Assembly (NCBI GenBank): GCA_030068145.1
Contig: JAPJBO010000222.1
Span: 213,336-277,335 of the forward strand
Length of the DNA stretch: 64,000 bases
Reading direction: 5' to 3'
From: Diplonema papillatum
Lineage: Eukaryota > Euglenozoa > Diplonemea > Diplonemida > Diplonemidae
This document shows positions 1-9,988 of this stretch, piece by piece; the first letter of the stretch is position 1, and each line of letters starts with the position of its first letter. The translations under genes and the position numbers were made by a program. The notes under the pieces were generated by a model. The model had not been told where the DNA came from. It did no database searches and worked only from the letters and a program-made list of their open reading frames with translations.

Positions 1-1
1 C

Positions 2-967
2 GCTCTTTCGACTGGGCTTGTCACACGGTTGCTGTCCCCGGCATTCATTGCGTCCCTCTTCCTCTTGCGTGAAATCTTTGGGATTGTCTGTCCTCTTTCC
101 CTGCAGCTACAAAAGGGGGCCTCCGCTCTCATCGGTGTTTCCCGACAAGTTGAAGTTGTAATCAGTTCCATCACTGCCATCAAAGACCTCGCTCCCCCGA
201 CCCTGGACCCCCAGTCCATCCAGCCTGCCGACATTGGCTACCACACGTGGCCGCTGTACTACAATTGGTACATATCCGAGCACGCAAGCGGGAAGACAGT
301 CGGCAAGCAATCGTGGTCCCTTTACCATGCTGCGACTGGAAAGGTTTACTGTGAGAAGCTAGTCGAGCAGCTCAAAACCCGGTTCAAGGATTACGGTATC
401 GTGAGTGTGCTGGCTCTCTTTGACCCAAAGTACGCGTTCGGACACGACTGCGATAGTGATGCAGCATTGATCGACACTTTCGTTGAACACTTCACAACGT
501 GCAAAACGGTCCAAGTGACAGGAAAAGAGGACAGACATTTCCAGCCGATGTGGAGTGCTGCCCAGGGTCGGGGTGTGAAGCACGAGCTACCCCAATTGCT
601 CAAGACCATTCAGATGACCAAGGAAAGGTGCACAGATCCCGAGGCTTTCAGCTTTCAGGATGCCTTGCTTTATGCCATGAAGCACGAGGCGCAAGCACTC
701 CCACGTGCAGTCTCCGCCATGCGGTTGGTCGCCACTTATCCCTCAGGGACGAGTGCTGTTGAGCGATCATTCAGTGTTCTCAAAGACACCCTGGATCTTT
801 TAAGGAACCGGCTCACGAGCGGACATTTGGATATGATCCTGCGCATCCGTATCGAGGGTCCACCAGAGCTTTCGATGGTCTTTTTGGAGAAGGTTGTTGA
901 CCGTTTTGTCGAGATGGTCCCGAGCCGTCGCCTAAACTTTGTGCAGGCGAAGGCCAATTCTGCATAG
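2..967 (+). CDS. hAT-family transposase, C-terminal part (runs off left edge)
   Basis: The frame is already open at the first bases of the window, so the true start lies outside. The visible ~320 residues fit the C-terminal half of a hAT transposase. A helical stretch of the DUF4371/hAT type (around QLQKGASALIGVSRQVE) comes first, then a central region containing LALFDPKYAF. Near the end is the hATC dimerisation signature, TSAVERSFSVLKDTLDLLRNRL followed in part by HLDMILRIRI. The ERSFS motif is the segment thought to hold the last catalytic acidic residue of hAT enzymes. The frame is clean to its stop, so this end is undamaged; the N-terminal BED finger and first catalytic Asp cannot be seen. 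It is the only recognisable hAT piece here, and no terminal inverted repeat was found in the 130 bases after the stop. A domesticated hAT gene is the alternative. Confidence 0.8.
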   Translation, partial: ALSTGLVTRLLSPAFIASLFLLREIFGIVCPLSLQLQKGASALIGVSRQVEVVISSITAIKDLAPPTLDPQSIQPADIGYHTWPLYYNWYISEHASGKTVGKQSWSLYHAATGKVYCEKLVEQLKTRFKDYGIVSVLALFDPKYAFGHDCDSDAALIDTFVEHFTTCKTVQVTGKEDRHFQPMWSAAQGRGVKHELPQLLKTIQMTKERCTDPEAFSFQDALLYAMKHEAQALPRAVSAMRLVATYPSGTSAVERSFSVLKDTLDLLRNRLTSGHLDMILRIRIEGPPELSMVFLEKVVDRFVEMVPSRRLNFVQAKANSA

Positions 968-1267
968 TGGGATCTGTCCCAGGTTGTTCCACGACTATCA
1001 TTCCTAAATGCAGCACCCGTTTTTTTGTGACACAACCCTCGTTCACTCCCTTCCTGCTGTGGCAACTGAACCCATGTGAAGACAACGAACTAACCGGCCT
1101 AATAGGCACCAGGAGAACGTCGAACTAAGCTGCCTTGGGGGAAAAGCCCGCAGCCAGCACCACAAAGCGCAATTTGCGTGGATTGCTTGGCAATTCGGCT
1201 CTGAAAACGCGTCGAAAAGTTCCCCACTCCAGCTCGAAAATTTGAAATCCTAGAAAAACCCCTGCGT
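968..1267. other. spacer after the hAT gene
   Basis: I see no gene. It covers the untranslated tail of the hAT frame and then the poorly conserved left part of a CATGCAGGGTC MITE copy, whose recognisable portion starts near 1268. Confidence 0.5.
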
Positions 1268-1460
1268 CGGGAAAAAAAAAAAAAAATGGCCACCCATTTT
1301 TTCCGGAAAAATTTGGGGTTTTTAAAAAGAAATCTGGAACAAAAACTGCGGTGCTTTTTGATGAAGTTGAGCAATTTTTTTTTTCTCCATTTTTTTTCTT
1401 GGGGGCCATCGGCCCCGTGGCAGCGTTTACCAAAAAGACACAAGGTTTTGACCCTGCATG
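1268..1460 (+). mobile_element. CATG-MITE copy 1 (right end intact, left end decayed)
   Basis: The right terminus GGTTTTGACCCTGCATG and the preceding ATCGGCCCCGTGGCAGCG match complete copies at 58375, 60994 and 61986. The inner A- and T-runs and the GAAGTTGAGCAA stretch match as well. The base block after the end is CTAG, which fits the NTAN target preference. No matching left terminus could be found, so this copy is old or truncated. Confidence 0.75.
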
Positions 1461-1649
1461 CTAGGAAAGGGATGCAAAATAGAAAGAGGTAAAAAGGGGA
1501 GTGTACGGCTCCCAAAGTGGGGTATGAAACCTTGAGGGACGAGCCCCCTGTGGTTTTTACGCTGCGGTGTTGTGTGTGCACCTCGTTCTTCGCCTCAGGT
1601 TTCGCTCTTGAACGCAGACCAATCCAAGTCCCACGGCACCACGGCAGGT

Positions 1650-1716
1650 GTCAAATGTACTGTGGGTAGATGCTGTGGCTATTCTGGCCACATTGTGAGA
1701 AAGTTGTGCGTGCACA
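1650..1716 (+). repeat. dispersed repeat shared with 61750-61815
   Basis: The segment around GTGGCTATTCTGGCCACATT is the reverse complement, with a few changes, of 61750-61815. Both contain a GTGGCTATT core and the flanking CACTGTGCAC / GTGCACAGTAC. The family is unknown. Confidence 0.65.
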
Positions 1717-1851
1717 GTACCGCGAGAGGCAAGGCGGTGTTTTTGATTATTCACTTCTTCTTCACCAAAGGGTACTGTTTCAGGCTATGTTCGGCTCTCC
1801 CGACTCCCCAAATTGTGGCCAGCACAAACTCAAGAGGTCTAGTCAACTATT

Positions 1852-1972
1852 GGCAGGCGTAAGCGTTCAACAAAAAAAGACCCACTTTGTAGTTTTATTG
1901 TTTTCCCCCCCCACTAGCCTGCTTCGAAATGAGCACAAGGCAGTCCCTCGAGTATTTTGTTGTCAACGTGCC
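1852..1972 (+). repeat. dispersed repeat family A (GCGTAAGCGTTCAAC ... CAGTCCCTCGAGTATTT)
   Basis: It starts near GGCGTAAGCGTTCAACAAAA and ends CAGTCCCTCGAGTATTT. The same order of blocks occurs at 8597-8640 (partial) and 8957-9062. The 3' block recurs at 21118-21165, and the start recurs inverted at 32446-32480. It is probably a SINE- or MITE-like element; its ends are not defined. Confidence 0.7.
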
Positions 1973-1992
1973 ATCCTAAGGCGAACCAGCTT

Positions 1993-2125
1993 CCAAGTGC
2001 GTAGCTTTTTGTTTCTGCGCACTAGCGGCTTTTCACCTGATTTGGTGAGTTGCTTTTAGTACGCTGCCCATTACTAATTTTTAGTACCAACAATGCATTG
2101 TTAACACAAAAAAGCTACGCACTGG
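1993..2125. mobile_element. small fold-back element (133 bp)
   Basis: The ends form an inverted repeat of about 18 bases around GTGCGTAGCTTTTT, with one unpaired base. The interior, from the GCGCACTAGCGG block through GCATTGTTAACAC, recurs at 12755-12860. Its 3' part recurs inverted at 19607-19650. It looks like a MITE of a family whose other copies here lack one arm. Confidence 0.55.
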
Positions 2126-2199
2126 CAGCCGGGCGCTCATTGATACTGACGTACGCACTTGTTGTCATAAGAAATTTCGTAAAAGAACTGTTTCGAACA

Positions 2200-2575
2200 C
2201 AAGGTGGAAAAAAGGAAAAGAAAAAAAAAACAGAAAACAAAAGGCGAGTCGGGGGGAGAGAAGGAAAAAAAAAAGAGAGAAGACGAGAAACGACATTTTG
2301 CAACAAAACGAAAACGGATGGGGGGGTGTTACACACGTCGCGTCCCCATTATCGCCACGTACGCATAGTTTCAAAGTCTCCGGGTGACCTTCGTCAATAT
2401 ATGGCAAAATGTCCTTTGCTCCGAGCCCGTATGCAATGCCTTCTGGGGGGGGGTCAAATACAATAGCCTGGGTTGGGGAGTCTGATCAGATCTGATGCTG
2501 ATTTTTCTGATCTGATTTTTCCTATTTTTCAGAAAATCAGAAAAATCAGAAAAATCAGATTTCTTCAGATTCTGT
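2200..2575. repeat. purine-rich tract, dispersed repeat and TCAGAAAAA repeats
   Basis: 2200-2290 is almost all A and G on the + strand. 2325-2400 holds a block (ACACGTCGCGTCCCCATTAT ... GTCTCCGGGTGACC) that recurs at 22390-22440 in rearranged order. 2480-2572 is made of short direct and inverted TCAGAAAAA/TTTTTCTGA units able to fold on themselves. No coding signal. Confidence 0.5.
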
Positions 2576-2789
2576 GCATAGTACCACATCCCGGTGCAAG
2601 TTTTGCAAAAAAGAATAGGCGCGATGTTTGTTTGTACGTGCCGGGGGAGGTTTAGCCTGCTAGTGAGTGATAGTGACTGAATATGATCGGTAGGCTAAAC
2701 TTCTCCCAAACACGCTGCCAGCGTTCTCTTTCGTGTTTACAATTAATTGTTATTACGAAAAAATCAGTTTTCCACAAAATTTCGTAAAG

Positions 2790-2890
2790 ATTCCGGGTTC
2801 TTAGGAGTGGTGGTTACACGAGGTGAGAGGATCGGTGGGTACCGTTGCTGTTGGTCGTTGGCGGTTTCGGCCAGTATCCACGTACCCAAC
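2790..2890 (+). repeat. dispersed repeat shared with 22497-22590 and 3811-3866
   Basis: The blocks TTCTTAGGAGTGGTGGTTAC, GAGGATCGGTG and GCTGTTGGTCGTTGGC occur in the same order at 22497-22590. A shorter copy lies inverted at 3811-3866. No frame is conserved between them. Confidence 0.65.
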
Positions 2891-2991
2891 ATACGGCAGC
2901 CAAGCGGACCTCCCAGGGCAGGGGGGACCCTCATCCGAGTGTCCGAGAACCCCTTGTCAATACCACCCAACGACTGCGACGCGCGTGCGAA

Positions 2992-3076
2992 TTGTCGGAC
3001 GCTAGCGCCTGTCAAGAACATGCGTGACTCAGCCGTGTTTCAAAGGTGAGATGAGAGGCATCGGCTCACTCTATCA
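2992..3076 (-). repeat. dispersed repeat, inverted copy of 16412-16502
   Basis: Read on the minus strand, it matches 16412-16502 through GAGTGAGCCGATGCCTCTCA, the Cs-to-Gs variant of TTTGAAACACGGCTG, and CGCTAGCGTCCGA. About nine of ten bases agree by eye. Confidence 0.7.
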
Positions 3077-3106
3077 AAGGACCATACCACGTACCCAACT
3101 TACGGC

Positions 3107-3541
3107 AGGCCCTCTTCAGTATGGTGCCGTAGGTGCCTGTCTGTCTTCTTGGTACGCTAGCGGTACGGCTGAGCTACGGGTCTATGCGGGCCCTCTTCAG
3201 TATGGTACCGTAGGTGCCTGTCTGTCGTCTGCATAGACCCGTAGCTCAGCCGTACCGCTAGCGTACCAAGAAGACAGACAGGCACCTACGGCACCATACT
3301 GAAGAGGGCCCGCATAGACCCGTAGCTCAGCCGTACCGCTAGCGTACCAAGAAGACAGACAGGCACCTACGGCACCATACTGAAGAGGGCCCGCATAGAC
3401 CCGTAGCTCAGCCGTACGGCTAGCGTACCAAGAAGACAGACAGGCACCTACGGCACCATACTGAAGAGGGCCCGCATAGACCCGTAGCTCAGCCGTACCG
3501 CTAGCGTACCAAGCGGTACGGCTGAGCTACGGGTCTATGCG
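3107..3541. repeat. 81-bp units arranged as a large inverted (fold-back) array
   Basis: Units starting GCATAGACCCGTAGCTCAGC begin at 3231, 3312, 3393 and 3474, exactly 81 bp apart. Before 3231 the same unit is present in reverse (3107-3230). After 3510 the direction flips again, making a near-perfect hairpin at 3474-3541. Single-base variants such as CCGTACGG for CCGTACCG separate the units. Confidence 0.9.
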
Positions 3542-3557
3542 AGCACGAGTGTGCACC

Positions 3558-3660
3558 GGGGAAAGCCTGCTACACGGGGGCCAAGCTTCACGTGTTCGGC
3601 GGTACTGCAGAGCCACGGGCCTACGGGTCAAGTGGCTACCGATTTCCCTAACCAAAGCAT
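3558..3660 (+). repeat. partial copy of the 262-bp repeat at 21711 and 23278
   Basis: GAAAGCCTGCTACACGG, CCAAGCTTCACGTGTTCGGC and CAAGTGGCTACCGATTTCCC are in the same order as in 21711-21810. The copy diverges after the CAAAGCA block. Confidence 0.75.
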
Positions 3661-4008
3661 CGTACGTGGACCACATAGACCAGCATGCACGGTAAGCAGC
3701 GGCTGCCGGCTTATCCCGTCGACGCCTATAATATGTAAATTTACTTGGTGTTTGCAAATTGACTACAGAGCCGAAAGAGAAAGAATCTGCTGCGGCACCA
3801 TACTGAGGAGGTGAAATACGTAATGGCTGAAACCGCCGACGATCAACAAAGGAACACACCGATACTCTTAGTTCGCCCTCAAATACGTTCGAGCACAAAA
3901 GGATATCTTCCCGCATTGGCGCAAAGGTCACCCGGAGACTCTAAAACCCCGGAGTTTCAAGCGGACCTCCGCTCTAAAAAACTCGGCGCGTACGCGAGCG
4001 CAGCCCCC

Positions 4009-4220
4009 CGCAATGAGGGAGTGGGACCCCCGCAATGAGGGAGTGGGACCCCCGCAATGAGGGAGTGGGACCCCCTCAATGAAGGAGTGGGACCCCTTCA
4101 ATGAGGGAGTGGGACCCCCTCAATGAGGGAGTGGGACCCCCTCAATGAGGGAGTGGAACCCCCTCAATGAAGGAGTGGGACCCCTTCAATGAGGGAGTGG
4201 GACCCCCTCAATGAGGGCCA
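4009..4220. repeat. 22-bp minisatellite, about 9.5 copies
   Basis: The unit is CAATGAGGGAGTGGGACCCC plus two bases (CG, CT or TT). Variants with AAGGAG for AGGGAG and GGAACC for GGGACC mark internal duplication. The last unit breaks off at GAGGGCCACC. Confidence 0.93.
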
Positions 4221-4336
4221 CCGCAGCCCGCAGCCGGGGCTCTTTGTGATTGTTGCTTGGGTGCAATTGGAACAAGTGTGCAGGTTACCCTGCTGCGCCG
4301 CAAAGCCGTCGCCCGACAGTAGACACCAGTTCCCTG

Positions 4337-4358
4337 GGGGGGGGGGGGGGGGGGGGGT
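4337..4358. repeat. homopolymer G tract
   Basis: More than 20 consecutive G follow TTCCCT. Similar G or C tracts occur at 7281-7301, 7936-7950, 8132-8148, 25251-25270 and 29186-29193. Lengths may be uncertain in any assembly. Confidence 0.9.
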
Positions 4359-4440
4359 CACCGGGGCATGATCGCGTAAGGGTCGACTGAAAACCTACCG
4401 AGATTTGCTGAGGGTTGGTCGAGGATGACACCAACATCAG

Positions 4441-4572
4441 GGGACAACGAGCGAGTGCGGAGCGGTGATGCCCGGCCGCTGCGTCGTGAGGCTGGTCAGG
4501 TGGACCCTGTGCTTGGCCTGCTGCCGGCCCCGGGTGGCGTGCAGCCCCGCCGACCCTTCGAGCGACGGGATC
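4441..4572 (-). pseudogene. copied fragment of the PH-domain gene at 4975-6606
   Basis: This 132-base stretch matches 5082-5212, codons about 465-508 of the neighbouring PH gene, with essentially one indel near the start (ACGAGCGAG against ACGGCGAG). The match stops sharply at GGGATC and is followed by ACAGCTTC. It contains no start or stop of its own and sits just beyond the gene's 3' end, so it is a dead duplicate rather than an exon. The near identity means it is young or kept by conversion. Confidence 0.88.
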
Positions 4573-4974
4573 ACAGCTTCTCTCTTCACCAGCAGTACCT
4601 GTGTTACGACACACCAAGGCGCCACTATTGACCGCATCCTTCACAGCTGCGCAGATGCTCCGGACGAATCCAGAGAGAGAAAGAGAGACAGAGAGAGATA
4701 TCAAACGTCCTGCTCCGACCATTCGTCTTGATTTTCCGACCAAACATGCAATGTTGGGCGGAGTCGAGAAGCTCGTCACCGCAGAACAGTGCGGCGGTGT
4801 CACTTGCCGTTCAACGAAAACAACGCCGTTTGCTCTTCCCCAGCATCATGCACACGTGTTTTCCACCAGCCGCGGCTGTGTGCGAGTGACGACACTCCGC
4901 AACGTGTCTTCAGCATCTGACACTCCGGGTGTGAAACGGGATTCCCTTGTGGTCACCGGCCACACAAGAGGTTA
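4573..4974. other. spacer between fragment copy and PH gene
   Basis: No gene seen. It includes a short GA-rich stretch at 4672-4700 and otherwise unique-looking sequence. Confidence 0.4.
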
Positions 4975-5371
4975 TCAGCCGGTGCGGGTGATGTTCGGCG
5001 GCTGGTGAGAGAGTACAGAGGCTCGTCTGCGAGGAGTCGGCGGGGCATGGAAGGGCAGCGAGGCCGGGTTGGGCGTGTGCGGGGACAACGGCGAGTGCGG
5101 AGCGGTGATGCCCGGCCGCTGCGTCGTGAGGCTGGTCAGGTGGACCCTGTGCTTGGCCTGCTGCCGGCCCCGGGTGGCGTGCAGCCCCGCCGACCCTTCG
5201 AGCGACGGGATCGTCGGCGGCGTCGGCGACGCCGCCGTCGCCGCCGCGGAGCCAGCTGACGGGCCGAGCCCCGCCCAGCCCGCGCCGTTCGACGAGCCGC
5301 CTCTGCTGCTGCTACCCCCCGCAACCGTGGTGGCCACAATCGTCGGCCCGCTGTTGACCGCACCGGGGTGG

Positions 5372-5416
<45 letters not shown>

Positions 5417-6386
5417 CCGCTCCCAGCGTGTGGCGCGTTGTCCTTCGCCGCTGGGTCTGCGGACGCTTCGGAGGATTCGAGCGAGATGTCGAACGTCTGC
5501 TCCGGCTCTTCGTCGCGGTCTTTGTCGCGCCGCTGCGCGGAAGCCGGGTCCTTCTGCACGGGCGACAGCACCTGCGGCGGCGTGACGCTCCGCGGAACGG
5601 GGACGACTGGGCTGTACAGCGAGAGGCAGGAAAGCCACTCAAGCTTCTGCGCAGCGCTCTCGGCTTCCATCAGGAGGGTGAAGGACCGGTCGTTCTCCCA
5701 GACGAAGGACAGCGCGAAGAAGCAGTCGATCCGCGGCGTCAGAAGCCGTTCAGACGCATCGTTCTTCGCGCCGGTCGGCTGCCCCCCGCCGCCGGCCGCT
5801 ACCCGCTTGTCGACGACGTCCTGCAACCCCGACGACGAAACGTCCGCGTGGACGACGGTCTTCCGCATGTCGTCGACCCTGTTCCCCGCGAGCTTTATCG
5901 CGATGATCGGCGTGCTGTCCGTTCTGTCCCTGTAGTAACACAGAGCCTCCGGCGTCAGCTCGAACCACCGCTGCCGCCAGTTCTTCCACTTGAGGTACCG
6001 GCTCCGCCCGAGGCTGTATTTATACAAAACGCCGCTTTTCCGCGCCGGCGCCTCGGTTAGCAGGGACCCCGCTGGAAACGCAGACAGCCCCCGGGGGGAG
6101 AGCGCGCCGCCGGGGGTGGACGGCGCTCCGCCGCCGCCGTGGGAGGATGGGCTCGCGGAGTCGATCTTCTTGAGGATCCCGGGGCTGAAGCTGCTGTTGC
6201 GGGCGAGGAGGGGCGTCGAGATCACGCTGGTAGCGGGGCCGGGGGCGCGCGGGCCCTCGTAGAAGGAGACACGCCGGCGGGAGTGCGAAGGGGTGGTGCG
6301 GTCTGGCGACGAGTTCTGGCCAGTGTCCAGGGAGTCGGCCGCTTCGCCGCTCTTCAGCCCAGGAGTTAGGGGCATCTGCATCTGGC

Positions 6387-6418
<32 letters not shown>

Positions 6419-6606
6419 GGAAGCTGGACGCGGAGCTTGGTCGGGACATCGAGCAAGAGGCTGTTCGACCGCTGCCGGTGCGGCGACGAACCGTCGACGG
6501 CCAAGTCGACCAGTTCATGGGGCAGCCCCGCCGGCACGGCGCCGCCGCCGCCGCGCGGTGACGTCAGCAGGCTGCCGCTTCTGTGCCGCATTCCGATCAT
6601 CACCAT
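4975..6606 (-). CDS. PH-domain protein with two polyglutamine runs
   Basis: A 543-residue intron-free frame starting at an ATG (6606). Residues ~190-332 form a pleckstrin homology domain. It opens with SGVLYKYSLG, then RYLKWKNWRQRWFEL, the classic WK..W..R.F.L strand pattern, then LCYYRDRTDSTP. It ends in the C-terminal helix AAQKLEWLSCL with the invariant Trp. A loop of ~45 residues (about 250-292, Gly-rich) is inserted before the last strands, longer than in typical PH domains of ~110 residues. Pure CAG runs encode Q10 near residue 64 and Q14 or more near 398; the rest is Ser/Pro/Gly-rich and disordered. PH domains bind phosphoinositides or proteins at membranes; the ligand here is unknown. 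The extreme C-terminus has a sibling fragment at 4441-4572. Codon use is very GC-rich. Confidence 0.85.
5374..5415 (-). repeat. CAG/CTG trinucleotide tract inside PH gene
   Basis: Fourteen uninterrupted CTG on the + strand, read as CAG (Gln) on the minus strand. Confidence 0.97.
6388..6417 (-). repeat. CAG/CTG trinucleotide tract inside PH gene
   Basis: Ten uninterrupted CTG on the + strand, encoding the first Gln run of the PH protein. Confidence 0.97.
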
Positions 6607-8486
6607 GCAGTGGGGCTCCTCCTTCTCCTTCTCCTTCTCCTTCGGAAGAGGTCGCGTTGGCAGAAACGGTGAAGACGATAATTGTCGCAGGGCTGGTGAA
6701 ACGGAAGCGAGAATGTGGTCCTTCTTCTTCTTCTACTTCTTCTTATCCGTCTTCTTCTTCTTTTCCGAGCACCGCGGGTCCCACCCAAGACAGCTCGCTT
6801 TTTTTTTTTTTGCAGTCGCTCGTTGTGTATTCGATATTGCTGATACACCCACAGAGAGAGAGAGAGATGCGATAACAGCCGACGATGTATGCCGGGAGAT
6901 ATACCGAGCTGGATGATGCGGCCTTATCGCCGGTTCTTCGTGCCGGCCTTTCCTTCCGGGCGGTGTTCGTTGCGCTGCGGTCAATCCAGCTCGGGGCCTG
7001 GCGAGCTCTTTATGGAAGCTTCTTTCTTCTCGCTTCACACCACGGTGGACCCGAGACGGCACGCTTCTTTTTTTGCAGTCGCTCGTGGAATCGAAACTGC
7101 CGACACGCAGGTATTGGACGGTCTCCAGACGCAAAGCTGACGGTGACGTATGTCGTGGATACCGTCGAAGAAGCTGGATGATGCCGACGTCTTTCGATCC
7201 GTGCCGCCGGCAATCCGACGAGGGATGATCAGTTCGGTGTCTGGCGATCTCTGCTTTCGTCAGACTTCTTTCTTTTTCAGGGGGGGGGGGGGGGGGGGGG
7301 GTGTTTTCTCACGACAATCGCGTTTGGGCGTAACAAATTGGCGCCTTTTCTTTTTGTTTGTGAGGCCCAACTTCGAGTGTGTGTGTGTGTGTGTGGGTGC
7401 GTGTAGTGTGTGTGTTGTGGCCGGGTGTTTTTTTTTTCCCCCCTTCTTTTTCTCTCTCTCTCGCGGGAGGAAGTCGCCACGAGTTGGGCCGAGCGGCAGA
7501 CTTGGAGCCCAGCCGCGTCCGCTGACTTGTGTCAGGCTGAAAGGCAGACCAGAGCCAGACCTGAAGGGCGCGGCTACAGTCCAGACGAAGCCGGCTAACC
7601 AGACGGAGCGGCGGGTGGATATATGTGTGTGATGGGGGGAGGGTACGTGTGTGGGTCCCGTCTTTAACACGGTGCCTTCCTTCACGGAAGTCCGACCACG
7701 CTGAGTCTGGCGGTGTGTGTGTGTGTGTGTGTGTGTTGCGGACCCGTTTTAACGCGGTGCCTTCCTGTACGAGAGACGTCCACGCTTGTGTGTGCGTGTG
7801 TATGCTTATGGAACTCAACTCCTGGGGAAATCCCTGTCACGGAATATAGCCGAGAAGTGTGTGATGTGTATGCGGGTGGTGTACGTGTATGTGTGTGTGG
7901 ATTTGGGCGGAACGAACAGCTACGGAAAAGAAGTGGGGGGGGGGGGGGGGTGCAAGGAGGGGGGTCAAAATAGACCCGAAATAAAATCGGCGTGGCTAAG
8001 TCGGCGGAGCCGATGCGCGATTATTTTTCTCTCTTCTCTCTTTTTTCTTGTATTCGCAAAGGGTTGAAGGACTCTTGTGATCGATCGGATGCAGGGAGAG
8101 GGAGGGGGTTGAGGGAAGAAAGGGATGTCAGACCCCCCCCCCCCCCCCTTCTCTCTCCGGGAATAGAAGCCGTCTGGCCGGGGTTTTTTTTTTCGTTTCC
8201 CTACGCCCCGCTTCCAGTGGGTGCGGCAGCAGCTGCTCTCCCCCAGCGCGCGCCGTTCCTTTTTTCTTCTTTCTTCTTCCCCTCCGACTGTTGTTTCCCG
8301 TCAGAGTGTGCTGCTTTCTTTCGACTTCGTACGTATCTTCTTTGTGTAGTGTACTTCGGACTGGTTTTCTTGTGTCGAAGGCGACGGGTGGGTTTTTTTT
8401 TTTTTTTAATGACGGCAGTTTTTTGCCAATCGGTCGCCTCGTGGCTATGACTTTGTGGAGTTTTCTTCTTTTTTTTTTTTTTTTTT
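6607..8486. other. microsatellite-rich spacer
   Basis: No convincing gene. It holds CTT-type repeats (6617-6645, 6720-6765), poly-T runs, a G tract at 7281-7301 and GT runs at 7377-7420, 7712-7738 and 7860-7905. A C tract lies at 8132-8148. Two diverged copies of a ~150-bp unit (near 6780-6920 and 7040-7185) share T-run plus GCAGTCGCTCG, GATACC and AGCTGGATGATGC. Confidence 0.6.
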
Positions 8487-9062
8487 GTATAAGCACCTGC
8501 TTTGGAAATGCTTGAGGAGACTGCCAGTTGCGATAGATCAAAGGAGGTAAATGTGCTGTAGCCCACACGAAACACAGCTAAATCTGGGTTTAGTGGCGGG
8601 CGTAAGCGTTCAACAAAAAAGGCAGTCCCTTCTTTTCACGGGGTTTTCTCTAGCTCTTGCACTGGGGTGGATATTCTTTTTCTTTTGATCCTCTCGTCTT
8701 CTCTCTGTGTTGATTTTGTACTTTTTTTTAGAGTTATAGTTCGCTGTGTGTTGATTCTCCCCCGCTTTCTGGCCTCAGTGGTGCGAGGGGGTGGACAGTC
8801 GTTTTTATTTTATCTTTTTTTTTTTTTTTTTTCGTTTATTTCTTTCGTATAAGCACCTTCTTCCTAGGAAATGCTTGAGGAGACTACCAGTTGCGATAGA
8901 CAAAGGAGGTAAATGTGCTGTAGCCCACACGAAACACAGGTGAATCTGGGTTCAGTGGCGGGCGTAAGCGTTCAACAAAAAAGACCTACTTTGCAGTTGT
9001 ATTGTTTCCTTCCCCTCTAGCCTCCTTCGAAGTAAGCACAAGGCAGTCCCTCGAGTATTTTC
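8487..9062 (+). repeat. two tandem copies of dispersed repeat family A
   Basis: Copy one (8487-8640) and copy two (8846-9062) both run GTATAAGCACC, GAAATGCTTGAGGAGACT, AAAGGAGGTAAATGTGCTG, TAGCCCACACGAAACACAG and GGCGGGCGTAAGCGTTCAAC. Copy two continues to CAGTCCCTCGAGTATTTT as at 1852-1972. Poly-T runs precede both. This is the longest + strand version of the family; 32446-32640 is a minus-strand version. Confidence 0.8.
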
Positions 9063-9471
9063 ACCGGCTCCTTTCGTTTCTGCTTTCTTTTCGCACGCGT
9101 CCAAAAGACCGACGGCTGACTACTGCAAGAAACAGTCTGGAAAAGGAGAGGGTGCTTCTGCGGGGCAGGGAGGGCGGATGGGGAGGGGGATGCACAAGGG
9201 CGCTGCGCCCAGGCTGGGGGTGACGGCCCCCCCGGGGGCAATCAGCACCCACACGCCGGGGGGGGGTCGTCGCTGAAAACCTCCTCCCCGCTGTGGTCAG
9301 GCGGCTTCTTTTTGTCTTCGCCGTGTGCTGCGACCGGGAAGGGAGGGGCGGGTGTCTTTGCGGCGTTGTGCCAGCCGCCGTGCCGTGCTTGCCTCCTACC
9401 CCACCGATTCTTCTATTTGGTTTTTCTGTCCTGCCGGGTGTGAGTGTATGGTGCAGCTTCTGTAGTGGTGC

Positions 9472-9517
<46 letters not shown>

Positions 9518-9721
9518 TGTTTGAACTTGTTATGCAGCAACAATCTGTGTCGATAGACTCCACAAACCGCTACAGACTACCTCTTTGCACGCGTCGTGTC
9601 ATGCTTCGGTCGCTTCTTGCCCCGCGTACTGTTTGTCTCCGGTGCGCGCTTCACGTCCGATGTGCAGTTTGATGACGAGGAATCAGATGCTTCGGCGCAC
9701 TTCCTTTTCTCCCTCGCAGGT
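9063..9721. other. spacer with (AGT) microsatellite
   Basis: No gene recognised. 9471-9516 is about 15 AGT units. A short C-rich/G-rich stretch lies near 9220-9270. Confidence 0.6.
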
Positions 9722-9988
9722 TGGTAGTAGTAGTATGTGTCGTCTGCCGAAGCAGCCGGAGACAGCAGGCGCAGGGGGCAGGTCTTGCTTTACTTTTCTC
9801 TTCTTCATGGAGACCCGCCCCCGGCAATCCTGACTGTCCAATCACTGTCGAGAAAGGTTTGTGCCCTATAGTGATGAGGTGGTTGCCCAGGCCCTCACGA
9901 AACCTTATACACAACACGGCTACAACACGAGGATGCAGCCCTGCTTAGGTGTGCACTCAGCCATCACAGGGTCCCAGATCTCGCTACT
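9722..9988 (+). repeat. dispersed repeat B, copy 1
   Basis: Nearly identical to 22996-23251 from the TAGTAGTATGTGTCGTCTGC start to CAGATCTCGCTAC. Differences include an extra CCGCCCCCGGCAATC-like insertion near 9825 and a few substitutions. Both copies have two short frames but no shared long one. Confidence 0.85.
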
